A DNA stretch of 64,000 nucleotides from Posidonia oceanica. Its lineage: Eukaryota > Streptophyta > Magnoliopsida > Alismatales > Posidoniaceae. This document shows positions 1 through 9,806 of this stretch, piece after piece. The DNA lies in contig JAZBRS010000074.1 in the NCBI GenBank assembly GCA_037176725.1, positions 65,786,001 to 65,850,000 on the forward strand, read 5' to 3'. Made by a program: the position numbers and the translations under genes. The notes under the pieces are model-generated. The model saw nothing but the letters and a program-made list of their open reading frames with translations, was not told the origin of the DNA and did no database searches. How positions within the stretch are numbered: the stretch's first letter is position 1; each line of letters starts with the position of its first letter.

Positions 1-870
1 TTCAGGCTTATCAACCAGGATCGGATAGTTTACGGCCCTATCAACCGGAAGCGATAGTTTACAGTCCTATCAACCAGAAGCGATAGATTGGTATGATAAG
101 CTTTCAGGCTTATCAACCAGGATCGGATAGTTTACGGCCCTATCAACCGGAAGCGATAGTTTACGGTCCTATCAACTGGAAGCGATAGATTGGTATGATA
201 AGCTTTCAGGCTTATCAACCATGATCGGATAAGTTTCGGACTTATCGGCCGTAGAGGTGGCACGATGTGACAAATGATAGGTTTTGGACCCATCGATTGC
301 AAAGGGTGATATGATAAGTGATAGGTTTCGGACCCATCGACCACAAAGGGTGCGGATGATAAGTTTCGGACTTATCGACCGGAAAGGATAGGTTTTGGAC
401 CTATCGACCGCAAAGGATAGATGATAAGTTTCAGACTTATCGACTAGAAAGGATGGGTTTCGGACCTATCGGCCGCAAAGGTAGATGATAAGTTTCAAAC
501 TTATCGACCGAAAGGGTAGATGATAAGTTTCGGACTTATCGATCGGAAAGGATAGGTTTTGGACCTATTGACCGCAAAGGTAGATGATAAGTTTCAGACT
601 TATCGAACGGAAGGGTAGATGATAAGTTTCAGACTTATCGACCGGAAAGGATAATATGATAAGCTTCGGGCTTATCGACCGCAAAGGATAGGTTTCGGAC
701 CCATCGACCGCAAAGGCTGTTGATAGGTGATAGGTTTCGGACCTATCGGCCCCAAAGGGGTTGTTGATAAGTTTCGAACTTAGCAGCCGCAAAGGATTGG
801 AATGTGATAAGTTTCGGACTTATCGACCGCAAAGAGTTTGAAAAGTGATAAGTTTCGGACTTATCAACCA
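1..870 (-). repeat. Dyad-rich tandem array of element C
   Basis: The stretch contains more than twenty short inverted repeats. The first ~205 bases are two copies of a 102-bp higher-order unit that begins TTCAGGCTTATC. The rest is a looser repeat of the form GATAAGTTTCGGACTTATC or GATAGGTTTTGGACCTATC followed by GACCG.AAAGG. The arms of the dyads change together. Tandem subrepeats in the 3' untranslated region are a known property of Tat elements. Short open frames through the array are by-products of the repeat. Confidence 0.85.
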
Positions 871-995
871 CAAAGGATTTAGGGTCATCAACATCCAGAG
901 GCGGAGCAAGAAAACGGATGGGCCCGTGGCAGTTAGGCATGCTAGCCCGGATGAAGCTGGAAATGTGATACCATGGGGCAGCAAAAAAAAAGATG

Positions 996-1023
996 CTCAT
1001 GGTATCAGGGATGATACCAGGGG
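996..1023. repeat. Hairpin, element C copy
   Basis: TGGTATC and GATACCA form a perfect 7-bp stem around a 6-nt loop. An A.G mismatch and three more pairs extend it outward. It corresponds in position and sequence to the perfect 11-bp hairpins of elements A and B. Confidence 0.6.
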
Positions 1024-1439
1024 ATAGCCGAAGCGCCTTTGGTATAAAAAAGTGATAGACAAAGTTGACGCGCTTGTCAAACGAGTAGTTTGGGCTACCA
1101 GCCTGGCAAAGATCTGGCTGGGGGTGCTTGGTGGCTTTGCTCGTGTTGACGGCGCTGGTCTACAAAGATTATGGCATCCAAGTGGAACGCAGGGTCTTCT
1201 TGTAGCTTCCCTTGGCACTGAGAATGTTGGTAGTTGCTTTTGAGCTTACAAGCTGCCAGGATCTGCGAAGCTGAAGCAGTATGCTGAAGATGTGATTGAG
1301 ACCATGCATGCATTATGTTATGGAAAGCAAACCAAACGCATAAGCAAATGGCACAAAACATCCTTGCATTAACAAAGTCTTGGTTACACGCCTATAACAG
1401 GCTGAACAGAGTACAGCAAGACTTAAAAAGAGAGGGATG

Positions 1440-1571
1440 TGGTCACACAAATGCCCTAACTGATCCGGGCCTTCTTCGACCTCCTAGTGTCAGGAAACAG
1501 AGGTGCACCAGGTGGGATCTCATTAATGGGCCAGAGCCCCTGCACTTCAGTCAGATACTCAGGAGTACATC
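1440..1571 (-). pseudogene. Element C accessory gene, 3' end (split by element A)
   Basis: The minus strand is a diverged copy of the C-terminal part of the accessory protein. It aligns with the block in B that encodes the GCTPDYEAEVRQLWPI region and the following ~40 codons, but frames are broken. The remainder of the gene lies at 25912-26997, on the other side of element A. The insertion falls inside the codons equivalent to the GCTP motif. Confidence 0.75.
1567..1571. repeat. Target site duplication of element A (left)
   Basis: ACATC directly precedes the 5' LTR and occurs again directly after the 3' LTR at 25907-25911. Five bases is the usual duplication for this class. Confidence 0.93.
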
Positions 1572-3456
1572 AGTTGACACCCCATCTTGGCAGGCTTGGA
1601 TCCTTGGAGCCCTCCTGATGGTTGCTGGACTCAAACCCAAAACCAAACCCTAATCCTCTTCTTTACCCTCCAAAATCAGCCCATCTTGACCTAAGCCTTT
1701 ACCCCTCTTCCCAAGCTCAAAACCTAACCAAAACCCATAGGAAAACCCACCAACACTCACTTAACAAGCCTACCCAAGTACCCAGAAATTTCCAAACCTA
1801 GACCATTCCCAAAAATCCTAGAAAACCTAGGCAAAACTCCCCTTTTTCTACACCTTGAAACCCCTCCAAAACCTTCTTAGAATCAAACCAAAACTTCAGG
1901 AGCAATGCCTCAAACCCTAGACTACCTACTCACTAATTTTCACCCCATTCCAAGACCCTTAAGACCCCCTTTCATCCAAATTATCCTTTTCTCTCTCTGG
2001 GATTATCATTTTCTCTCTCCTCTCTCTCTCTCCTGATTATCATCTCTCTTTTCATCCCCTTTTTGTCCTTTTTCTGGCCTGACTGTGGGCCCCCTTTGTA
2101 CTTCTATCCCTTCTCTACCTTATTCCTATTTTTACTTTATTTTTAGCCTTTTTCCTGAATTTTAAAAATCATTTCTCTCCAACCTATCTCTTTTCCTTTT
2201 ATTTCCCTCTTTTTCCCTTTTCCTTCTTCCTTCTCTTTTCCTTTGCCTTCTCTTGCAAAAATCCATAAAAACCCCTAAAAATCTGTAAAACCCCAAAACA
2301 TAAAAGAAACAAATCAGAACCCTAAGAAAAACAATTAAAAAACATTAAACAGGCAATTAAAAACCTAAACTTAACTAAATCAAACTAAAAGGAAAACCAA
2401 GCATGTAAGCTAAAAAATGCAAAACAAATCAAAAGAAAACACTGAAAAATCAAGGAAAAAACTAAAATAAAACCAAAACCCACCAAAAGTAAAAACCCCA
2501 TCAAAAGAATTAAAAAACAAACCCAAAAAAGAAGAATTAAAAAACAAACACTAAAACAAGTAATTAAAGAAACAAAGAGACTTAACCTAACAAACCTAAG
2601 AAAAAAAAAACAAATTGAAAGCTTAATTAAAAGGAAAAGAAAAACACATCTAAAAGACTTAAAAACACCCCAGCAAACTAGAAAAATCTAACTAAAAAAC
2701 TTCAAGAAAAATCAATAAATAAAAATCAAAGCATAATTTAAAAGACTTAAGAAAAAAAAAAGAAAACCTAACAAGACTAAGACTTAAAAACCTAAAACCA
2801 ATCCTGATTAATACGAAAATAAATCCTAAAAAATCCTAATCAATGTCCTGAGTATCTAACAAGAGAAACACAATTTTTAAAACAATTTAAAACAAGGTTT
2901 AACAAACATTTAATCAAGTGAAAACCAATTAAAAGCAAAACCAAAACCCTAAAACCCTAATCAAGCCCAAAACACATTAATCAACCCAAAATGGCCATTA
3001 AAAAATTTTAATTAAAATCCTAATCTACATCACAACCTTTCTAATATTTTTATTTATTTTTAGTTCATTTTTACTAATTTTATTTCCCCATTCTACCCTC
3101 TCTTCTTCCTTACTTCTCTTTTTCATTCTTTCCTTTCCTTATTGGGCCCAATCCAGCCCGTTTTTCTTTTTTTTATTTCTTTTTTTCCTTCGGCCCGCAG
3201 CAGTCCGGCCCACGCCTCTCCTTCTTCTTCCTCAACCTCCTCTGTGTTTCTCCTCCACCGGGTTCTCCCGCGGGCGGCCAGCTACAGCCTTCCCTCCCCA
3301 TTCAAAATTTGAGCTTCAATCATATCGTCTACAGAGCTCGCCGCCTCTCCTTTGTCTCAGCAGCTTTTCCGGAGCCGGTCGCCAACCATCCTCTCCGCTG
3401 CAGTAATCGCCGCTGAATTCAAATCTTCAACGCGCCAGCAGCCGGCCTCCACCGGA

Positions 3457-3462
3457 TATAAG
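3457..3462 (+). promoter_or_regulatory. Candidate TATA box of the element A 5' LTR
   Basis: TATAAG lies ~1.88 kb into the LTR, in the GC-rich segment. The same hexamer is at the equivalent place in the diverged LTRs of element B, in the context ATATAAG followed by a pyrimidine-rich stretch. If used, the transcript would start near 3490, giving a U3 of about 1.9 kb. The assignment rests on conservation and position only. Confidence 0.5.
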
Positions 3463-4729
3463 CCGCTCCTCCTCCGTTTCCATCAGTGGCAACAATCCTC
3501 ACCCAGAGAGAGCAACCTTCAACTTCAGAGCGAACTCAGAGAGAAAACCCAGAGCCGAATCCATTCCAGAAGCCATTTTTCCACTTCTTTTCTTCCACCT
3601 GCAACTCCTCCCTCTTCTTCTCTGCCTCCTCCTTTTCCAGAAGAGAGAGTGGCCAGAGAGAGTGGTCTGAGCGTTCATCTTGGCATCCCGGAGAGAGAGC
3701 CCAATTCCCCAGCCCCCCTTCAGCAATCGCCCCCCATTCCCATTCAGAAACCTCCAGCAAAGCCTCCTCTTCCTTCTCCAGTAAACCAAACCTGTTCCCG
3801 GCCTCCACACTCCTCCCAATCACTCCCCCAAACTCACCCAACTACCAGCCTCCATTTCCCGCCATCCCATTGCCCTTTCACCACCTGAAATCTCCCAGAA
3901 AAACCACTTCACTCCAACTGTAAACCCAACCTGATCCTCTCACAATTCCCATCACTCCAGTCCACTACTGCCTCCCAAAATCCACCCAAGCATTCACCGA
4001 ACACCCACCTTTCCAAAGCCTCCGACCTCGAACCTAACCATCCACCACAGGCCGAGAACAACACAACAAACACTTGCCTTCTCCACTGACCAGAAACCAA
4101 CCCAACCTCCAAATCCTCTCCACACTCTCCAGAACAGCAAACCGACCATCCGAATCGACTCTCCAGACCTCCAGCAACCTCCCGGAAGGTTCCATCCAAC
4201 CAGACGAGCAACAACACTTCCCCCCCACCTTCGGTTACTCTGCTGAACCCAAAAAGTGCCGAATCGCTGCCCGAGCTTCGGAGCTCGCGTCCGGACGTCT
4301 GGGAAGCACCGGAAGCTTGCTCTGAGCCAGCCCCAACCCCCGCGAGCGCCCGACAGTCGCCGCTGCAACCGCACGAACTTCGCCGGCCAGCCCCGATACC
4401 GCTGAGGTCGGGAGGACGCTCTAGACGCTACCGCAGGTACTTCTCGCCCTCCCCTACTCTCTCTCCTCCTTCTGCTGCTTTCCCGCCGATCAGAAGCCAG
4501 CTCCCAGCCCTCCAGCTCCGCCTGCAACTCGCCGGACAGTCCTTCTTCTCCGGCGCCGGTCCCCTGATCTCCGGATGCTCCGCCCAGTAGAACGGACTCC
4601 CGACGGTTCCCAGAGCTCCGCAAAGTCGCCGGCTACGTCCTCCGCCGTCTCGCGCCTCCCCAAGCCCCCTGTGTCGGTGGTGGTGAGCGCCGGTGGCTCA
4701 CTGCTACAGTGCCAGCCACCGCCGGCATT

Positions 4730-5770
4730 ACTGTGCATTTATTTTCTTAGTTATAAGATTTCTGTGCAGATATTGCATGTTTGCCTTAAGTTTTTTAATT
4801 TTTGCGTTTCAGTCCTCTGTCCATTTAATATGCTTAGTTTTTAATTAAAAACCATGCTAAATTGCTGCTTTTATCTCTGCTTTTCAGTATTTTCTATCTA
4901 GTCCTCTTACTGTGCTGTGCTGTTGTAACCTTTTGCATTTTAGCCCCTCTGTTTTCGTTTTTTGCACTTAGGTCCTGCAGTAAATCAGTTCATTTAATTG
5001 CATATAGTTTACCATATGAAATTGCATTCTGCATCCCTGCATGTTTCTGATTTTGCATATAGGTCCATACACTGTAGAAACTTAGGTTCTATTTTTAATT
5101 TTTTCATACTGCATTGCATATTTTGCCTCCTGTTTTTGCATATTTGCATTTAGGTCCATTTTAAATGGACAGTAACCATTTGCATGCATCTTTGCTTACT
5201 GCATTGCATTTTGGCACCTGTTTTTTCCAGAAATTGCACATCAGTCCTTTATCAGTGTTTTCAGAGCATATTTACCATACAAAATTGCATATTTGACCCC
5301 CGCATGATTCAAAAATCACACATAGGTCCTTGCATCTTTTAAAAACCATGTAAAAAGACTGTTTTGCCCCTAAAGTTGCATCTTAGCTCCTATGCTTACA
5401 AAATTGCATGTAGACCCTCCACTTGCATTCCCAGACTCCCCAGAACCCTGTTTTCTGGAAAATTTGCATTTTAGACCCTAGTTTTTCCAAAATTGCATTC
5501 TGATTTCTTTTTGTCTTCAAAACTTCTTCCAATGCATACCCTCTTTTCAAATTAGCTTTCTGAGTCCAGTCTTTTGCAAAATAACCCTCTGCCCTCTCCT
5601 GTTTTCAAAATCCTCCTCTGTGGACCCCATCTTTTGTGAAAATTTGCATTTTAGCCCCTTTGCTTTTTCAAAAATGCTTTTGAACTCCTGTCTTTTCCAA
5701 GTTTGTTCCCCTTGTTTCTTCTTGCTTGTGCATGCATTTTGCATTCATTTAGCCTTGCATTTTAGCATCC
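4730..5770 (+). repeat. Spaced TTGCAT...TAGGTCC motif series in the LTR
   Basis: About a dozen diverged copies of a motif resembling TTGCATTTAGGTCC or TTGCATTTTAGCCCC occur every 40-80 bases. Examples are near 4936, 5054, 5146, 5380, 5468 and 5646. The 3' LTR and, antisense, the B LTRs hold the same series. No gene is seen in this stretch. Confidence 0.6.
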
Positions 5771-6404
5771 TTTTGCACACACTAAGCACCTTTAGCTCCC
5801 CTTCACCTGGGAGGACCTTTTGCACACCCCTAGGACCTCCTGAACACCTAGATCTGCTCTTCTCCCCTATTCTGGCCTTCCTGCCTGGACCAAGCGAAGT
5901 GCTCTTCTGCATGGACCAAGCAGATCTCAGATCAGGCTCCCGGATTTCCAGGTATGTCCTCCCGAACTCCCGCATTGCATTCATTTGCATGCCATTTGCA
6001 TAGTTTTCCTCGTTTTCGATTTCTGTTTCTTTGAGCATGTAGAATAGGGCCTCCTCTTCTTGTCTATCAGCTCAGATCTCCGTTTCGCGTTTCCCTGTGG
6101 GCTTTGTGTTGTGTTTTCTCTGGATTCACCACTTAATGTGACTTTCTTCCCCCTTTTCCACGATCCGATCGCATCGCGAGCTTTGGGCAGCATGCGAGAC
6201 ACACCGTGGAACGGTTTAGTGGGAAATGGTCGCAAAAGAGGTGGTAATCCCCCCGTTTGCTCACTCTCCCCTTTGTAGGTCTTCACACCTACTCTGCGTG
6301 GCCCCGAACAACGCCTGTTCTCACACATGCGTTGTTCTGCTTCTCCTTTTACTGCTTCTAATCTTTTCCTTGCATTTGCATTCGCACAGCTTTCCGAGGT
6401 TTTA

Positions 6405-6660
6405 TCTCGCAGCCTTTGGCACCGTTTTGCGTGCCCGCTTTCGTTTCGGCACCGTTTTGCGTGCCTGCTTCGTCTTTCGCGTCGTTTTGCGCGCTCGCCT
6501 TGTTTTGGCACAGTTTTGCGTGCCCGTCATCATCTTTTGCACCGATTTGCGTGCCGCCTTGCTTTCTCGCCCGTTTTGCGTGCCGACCTTGTCTTTTTGC
6601 ACTGTTTTGCGCGCTTTCTTGTTTTTCGCCTCATTTTGCGTGTTTTACGCCATTTTCTCT
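6405..6660 (+). repeat. ~30-bp TTTTGCG tandem array, 5' LTR of A
   Basis: About eight copies of a ~30-bp unit carry the core CCGTTTTGCGTGCC. Several frames stay open through it, which explains overlapping Phe/Arg/Ala-rich open frames; these are not treated as genes. The same array is about twice as long in the B LTRs. Confidence 0.85.
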
Positions 6661-6919
6661 TGCATGTCGATTGCATTGCATAGTTTTGCTGTTGTTTCGC
6701 TTTTTCGCTTGCATTTGCATATAAGGCTGTGATGCTTACTGTCTGGAGTTCTCACGAGCTAGGTTTCGCCTGGTTCGTAACACAGACAGCGTAGCTGAGC
6801 ATTTAGAAAGCACGTTTACTTTCCTTGCTTTGCCTCTTCCCACTTAGAGCACACCTTGAGCATTCATTTAGGCATTCATAGACACATAGGCATTCAATCC
6901 TGCATTTCCCTGCGTATGC

Positions 6920-7045
6920 GAGCGTAAGCCTAGAAAGACCGACTCTCGGGCGTGTCGGGGGTGCCTAACACCTTCCCCGCACGTAATAGGAGTCCTTGCC
7001 CTGTCTTTTGGCCCGCAGTGACCATACCGCCCTTGTCCTAGGCTA
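6920..7045 (+). promoter_or_regulatory. LTR box conserved across LTR families (A 5' LTR)
   Basis: The segment around GGTGCCTAACACCTTCCCC, preceded by AGAAAGACCGA and followed by GTAATAGGAGTCCTTGCCCTG, is kept in A, in B (36590-36670, 59090-59155) and in the otherwise dissimilar solo LTR D (28915-28990). Its function is unknown. A role in RNA processing, packaging or strand transfer would suit a position about 300 bases before the LTR end. Confidence 0.6.
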
Positions 7046-7299
7046 GAGTCATCTCATTTGCATGTATTTGCATTTGTTTCCTTTGCATTGCTTTGCTTTG
7101 CATTTCTTGCTTGGTTTTGCGTGTTAATTCACGCATTTCCCCCGGTTTTCCTTGTCTCCCGTTAATAGACATGGTGGCGACTCTGATTTGTCTTATCTTT
7201 CTCTTTTCTCCTCGATTTCAAGTGTTTTCGAGTCGAGCCTCTTCCTCAGATCCAATCGCCACTAAATAGCGAGCCTGATTCCGATCGGGATCGCTACAG

Positions 7300-7317
7300 T
7301 AGCGACTCCGCTGGGGA
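7300..7317 (+). other. Primer binding site of element A
   Basis: TAGCGACTCCGCTGGGGA follows the LTR after one base. Element B has TGGCGACTCTGCTGGGGA at the same place. A site starting TGGCGACTC fits the tRNA-Arg primer I recall for Tat/Ogre elements. The second base is changed from G to A here, which would mispair with the tRNA CCA end. Confidence 0.85.
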
Positions 7318-8624
7318 TGCTAGACTCCGGCTTTCGTTCCTGGCTTTTTGCTCGCCTGTTTTGCAGCCTTGTCTGCCTTGTGTGCCTTCTTTGCCTGTTT
7401 TGCTCGCTTTTCTGAGCAAACTCCTAGAAAGTCGCTTTGTGGCTACTTTGCTTAGGTTTTGCACCTCTTTCGTCTCGGTTTGCGCTCCCTTTCGCTTGGC
7501 TTTGCTTCTCTGCTTGTTTATTTACTTATTGTCTTGCTTATGCTCTTACTTCCTTTACAGCTTACTTGTCTTTATTTTCCTTGCCTTATTTGCTTATTAC
7601 TGCCTTAGTTATCGCACATTGCATGTCTACATACTTGTGTGGCAACAATACATGCTTTTTAAATGTTGAATGCTTCTTTTACACCTTTGCTATGTCACTA
7701 CGCACGCACATGCCTTGCATACATGTCTTTTGACTCGATGAATGTTTTTCTTCACCATTATGCTCACAAACACTCGCACATGCCATGCACTTGCCTTTTG
7801 TTGTGTTGTATAATTGTCTGCCTGCCATGCTTAACTGATTTTCTTCCCTTTCGCACATGCCATGCCTAGGATAGTAGAAACTTGTTTGCTCTCCCCATGG
7901 TTAACTAAAAATCGCAAGTAAAAAGAACTCCTAGGAGCAACTAGAGACTTTGAACAATCCTTCACTCCCTCTGGTTAATAAAATGTGCAAGATAAAAGAC
8001 TTTAAGCATTTGCATAAGCATCATATAGGGCATGCATTCTTCTCATCTGAGTCCACCTATTAGTCTGCGAAAGACGGTCCCGGCTTCTTGTTCCACCGCT
8101 TTGGGCGTGGCACGAGTCAGTCGGTCTGTCCCCCCTCGTCCGGGGGTCGTGTCGGTGTTAGTAGAGGGTACCACCTACGCTTTGGCGGGGTAGAGGCCAC
8201 CAACGCACCACCCGGTCATTTCCTGAGCTTTGGGCCGGGAGTTAGACAGGGAACCTACTTTTCTGACCTGAGTCGTTGACCCGTACACCCAGGGGTACCC
8301 GGAGTAGACAACCTTGCTAGGAAACACTAGTTAGGTGAGGGGGGCATACTAGAAAGCATGCATATCATTCATGCCATTTAACTAACTCATTTGCATTCAT
8401 CTTTTAGTTTCTAACCCTAATTTCCTTCTGTTGTGTCAGCGTGGTCGGTATAGCGAGTTTCCCTTTGCTAGAGCTCGAGTATCGACCCCCGTTGACACCC
8501 CTTTTGCGACTTCATTCGCGGCCATTCCCCTTCCGAGCTATCCACATTTGCGACGATAGCTCCTCTTAGGAAGCACCGCCTGAATACCCGTCGCAGCCCT
8601 GTTCTCACGCGATCTAGGTCAGCA
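7318..8624 (+). other. Untranslated leader of element A
   Basis: This stretch between PBS and gag has no credible gene. The first half is T-rich. The part at ~8060-8345 is GC-rich and closely matches the B leader at ~57720-58020, including CCCCTCGTCCGGGGG, which can fold back. Such conservation in a leader suits a packaging or dimerisation signal, but nothing here proves that. Confidence 0.6.
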
Positions 8625-9806
8625 ATGGCCCAGTACGTTAGTAAGCCTCTTTTCACTCCTGTCACGGAGGGTGTTTCCATTCCGGCCCCTCCGGTTGCTC
8701 CTTCTATCCCCCTTGTTCCCCCTCCGACGCCAGGGTTTCCTCCCCTGACGTCTCTAGGTTCTCAGTACGTCCCGGGACAGTGGCAAGCATCTCTTCCTCC
8801 GGATCCGGTCGCCGAATCTATCTTGACAGCCGTCACTCGCGTTTCGGAGACGCCACTGCCCCCTCCATCCCAGGGATACGTCGCTTTCGACATCCCTTCC
8901 ACCGTCGCTGCGACCTTTGCTGTAGAATCCTTCCCTCCCGGACAGTCTGTGTTCGTGCCACTTGTTTCTCAGCCTTCGCCGGCACTGCACTTCAGCGTCC
9001 CCACTAGCGAGACGCCCGAGGCGCAGTACCAGCACCTGATGGAGCTTGCCCAGAGACTGCAGGGCATGGCTCTATCGGTTCGTCCTTCCTCTATTTCTGT
9101 CATTCCTGAGGTTCCTCTGAGGCCAGTTCCTGCATTCCATGCATCGACCTCCACACCTCCGCCTCGACCATCGTCTCAACTGCTCACGGTTCTGACGATG
9201 GGGGCTCGTTTACCGCCTCCTGCTGCACAACACTTCGCACAGCATGCTCCACTTCCCCCTGGTGGTCAGTCTTTTGGACCGGCTGGAGCCCAGTACTTCA
9301 CTGGCTCGCTGTCTGGCACTCCGCCTGTACAGCAACTGGTGCTCCGTCATCCTACCCCTGTCACAGCACAGCATGGCATCTACTCTTCTCCTCTGCATCA
9401 GGTCCAGCATCCTGCATACACTCTTGCATACACAGTCCCCCAGCATGGATATGCCAGCCATCCCGTCGCTCCACCAGGCGACGCTATGGTAGATCCGGAG
9501 GAGCACTTAGGTGCGACCCATTCGGCGTATGTGCTCGCTACCCCTGCTGATCCCTCTCCTACAGCAGCAATCCCAGACCCCATCAATAACCGGATGGACG
9601 TCTTGGAGAAGGCACTACGACTAGTGCAGGGTACTGAGCACCAGACCTACCAATTCCGGGACCTCTGCTGCTTTCCAGAGGCGGTACTCCCTCCGAAGTT
9701 CAAAATCCCGGACTTCGAGAAGTATAATGGTAGGGGCTGCCCTGTAGCACACTTGAAGGCGTATTGCGGTGATCTCGCTCAGCTCAGGCTGACGAGAGGT
9801 TGCTGA
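8625..9806 (+). pseudogene. gag: gag, N-terminal part (frameshifted)
   Basis: Gag is the structural polyprotein that forms the retrotransposon particle. The frame starts at MAQYV, a start also present in B (57445). It runs through a proline/serine/glutamine-rich N-terminal region of ~300 residues into the conserved PPKFKIPDFEKYNGRGCPVAHLKAY segment typical of plant retrotransposon Gag domains. It then ends in an out-of-frame tail, LRLTRGC. Comparison with B shows one T missing at about 9783, so the rest of Gag lies in the next frame from ~9790. B has an additional upstream in-frame ATG (57604) that A lacks, which favours MAQYV as the common start. Confidence 0.85.

Larger units (their letters stand above)
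1..1571 (-). mobile_element. Element C, left fragment (3' internal part of a Tat retrotransposon)
   Basis: This is the 3' internal part of an old minus-strand Tat-lineage element, cut off from the rest by the insertion of element A. It holds the dyad repeat array, a GGTATC hairpin, one copy of the 'GTTTGGG.TACCAGCC' repeat known from element B, and the end of the accessory gene. The order and orientation match the 3' internal region of element B. The base following the duplicated ACATC on the far side of A continues the same gene, which joins the two fragments. Its 3' LTR lies left of the window. Confidence 0.85.
1572..7298 (+). repeat. Element A 5' LTR
   Basis: The 5727-bp LTR matches 20152-25906 from end to end. 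It begins AGTTGACACCCC where the 3' copy has TGTTGACACCCC, and ends GATCGCTACA. Segments in order: a short unique start, a CT-rich tract (~1980-2260), a strongly A-rich tract (~2270-3030) with AAACCCTAA motifs, a GC-rich pyrimidine segment (~3180-4730) with a TATA-like box, a T-rich segment with spaced TTGCAT motifs (~4730-5770), a 30-bp TTTTGCG array (~6415-6660), and a box conserved between LTR families (~6920-7045). It carries no convincing protein gene. Confidence 0.95.

Noticed and set aside
2940..2965. Telomere-like AAACCCTAA runs (also antisense at 41035-41060)
   Set aside because: They are only two or three irregular copies in an A-rich LTR tract, not a telomeric array.
3352..3888. 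Open frame of 178 codons in the A 5' LTR, repeated at 21929-22465
   Set aside because: It is present in both A LTRs only because they are copies. The equivalent segment of the B LTRs does not keep the frame. Composition is that of a GC-rich pyrimidine tract.
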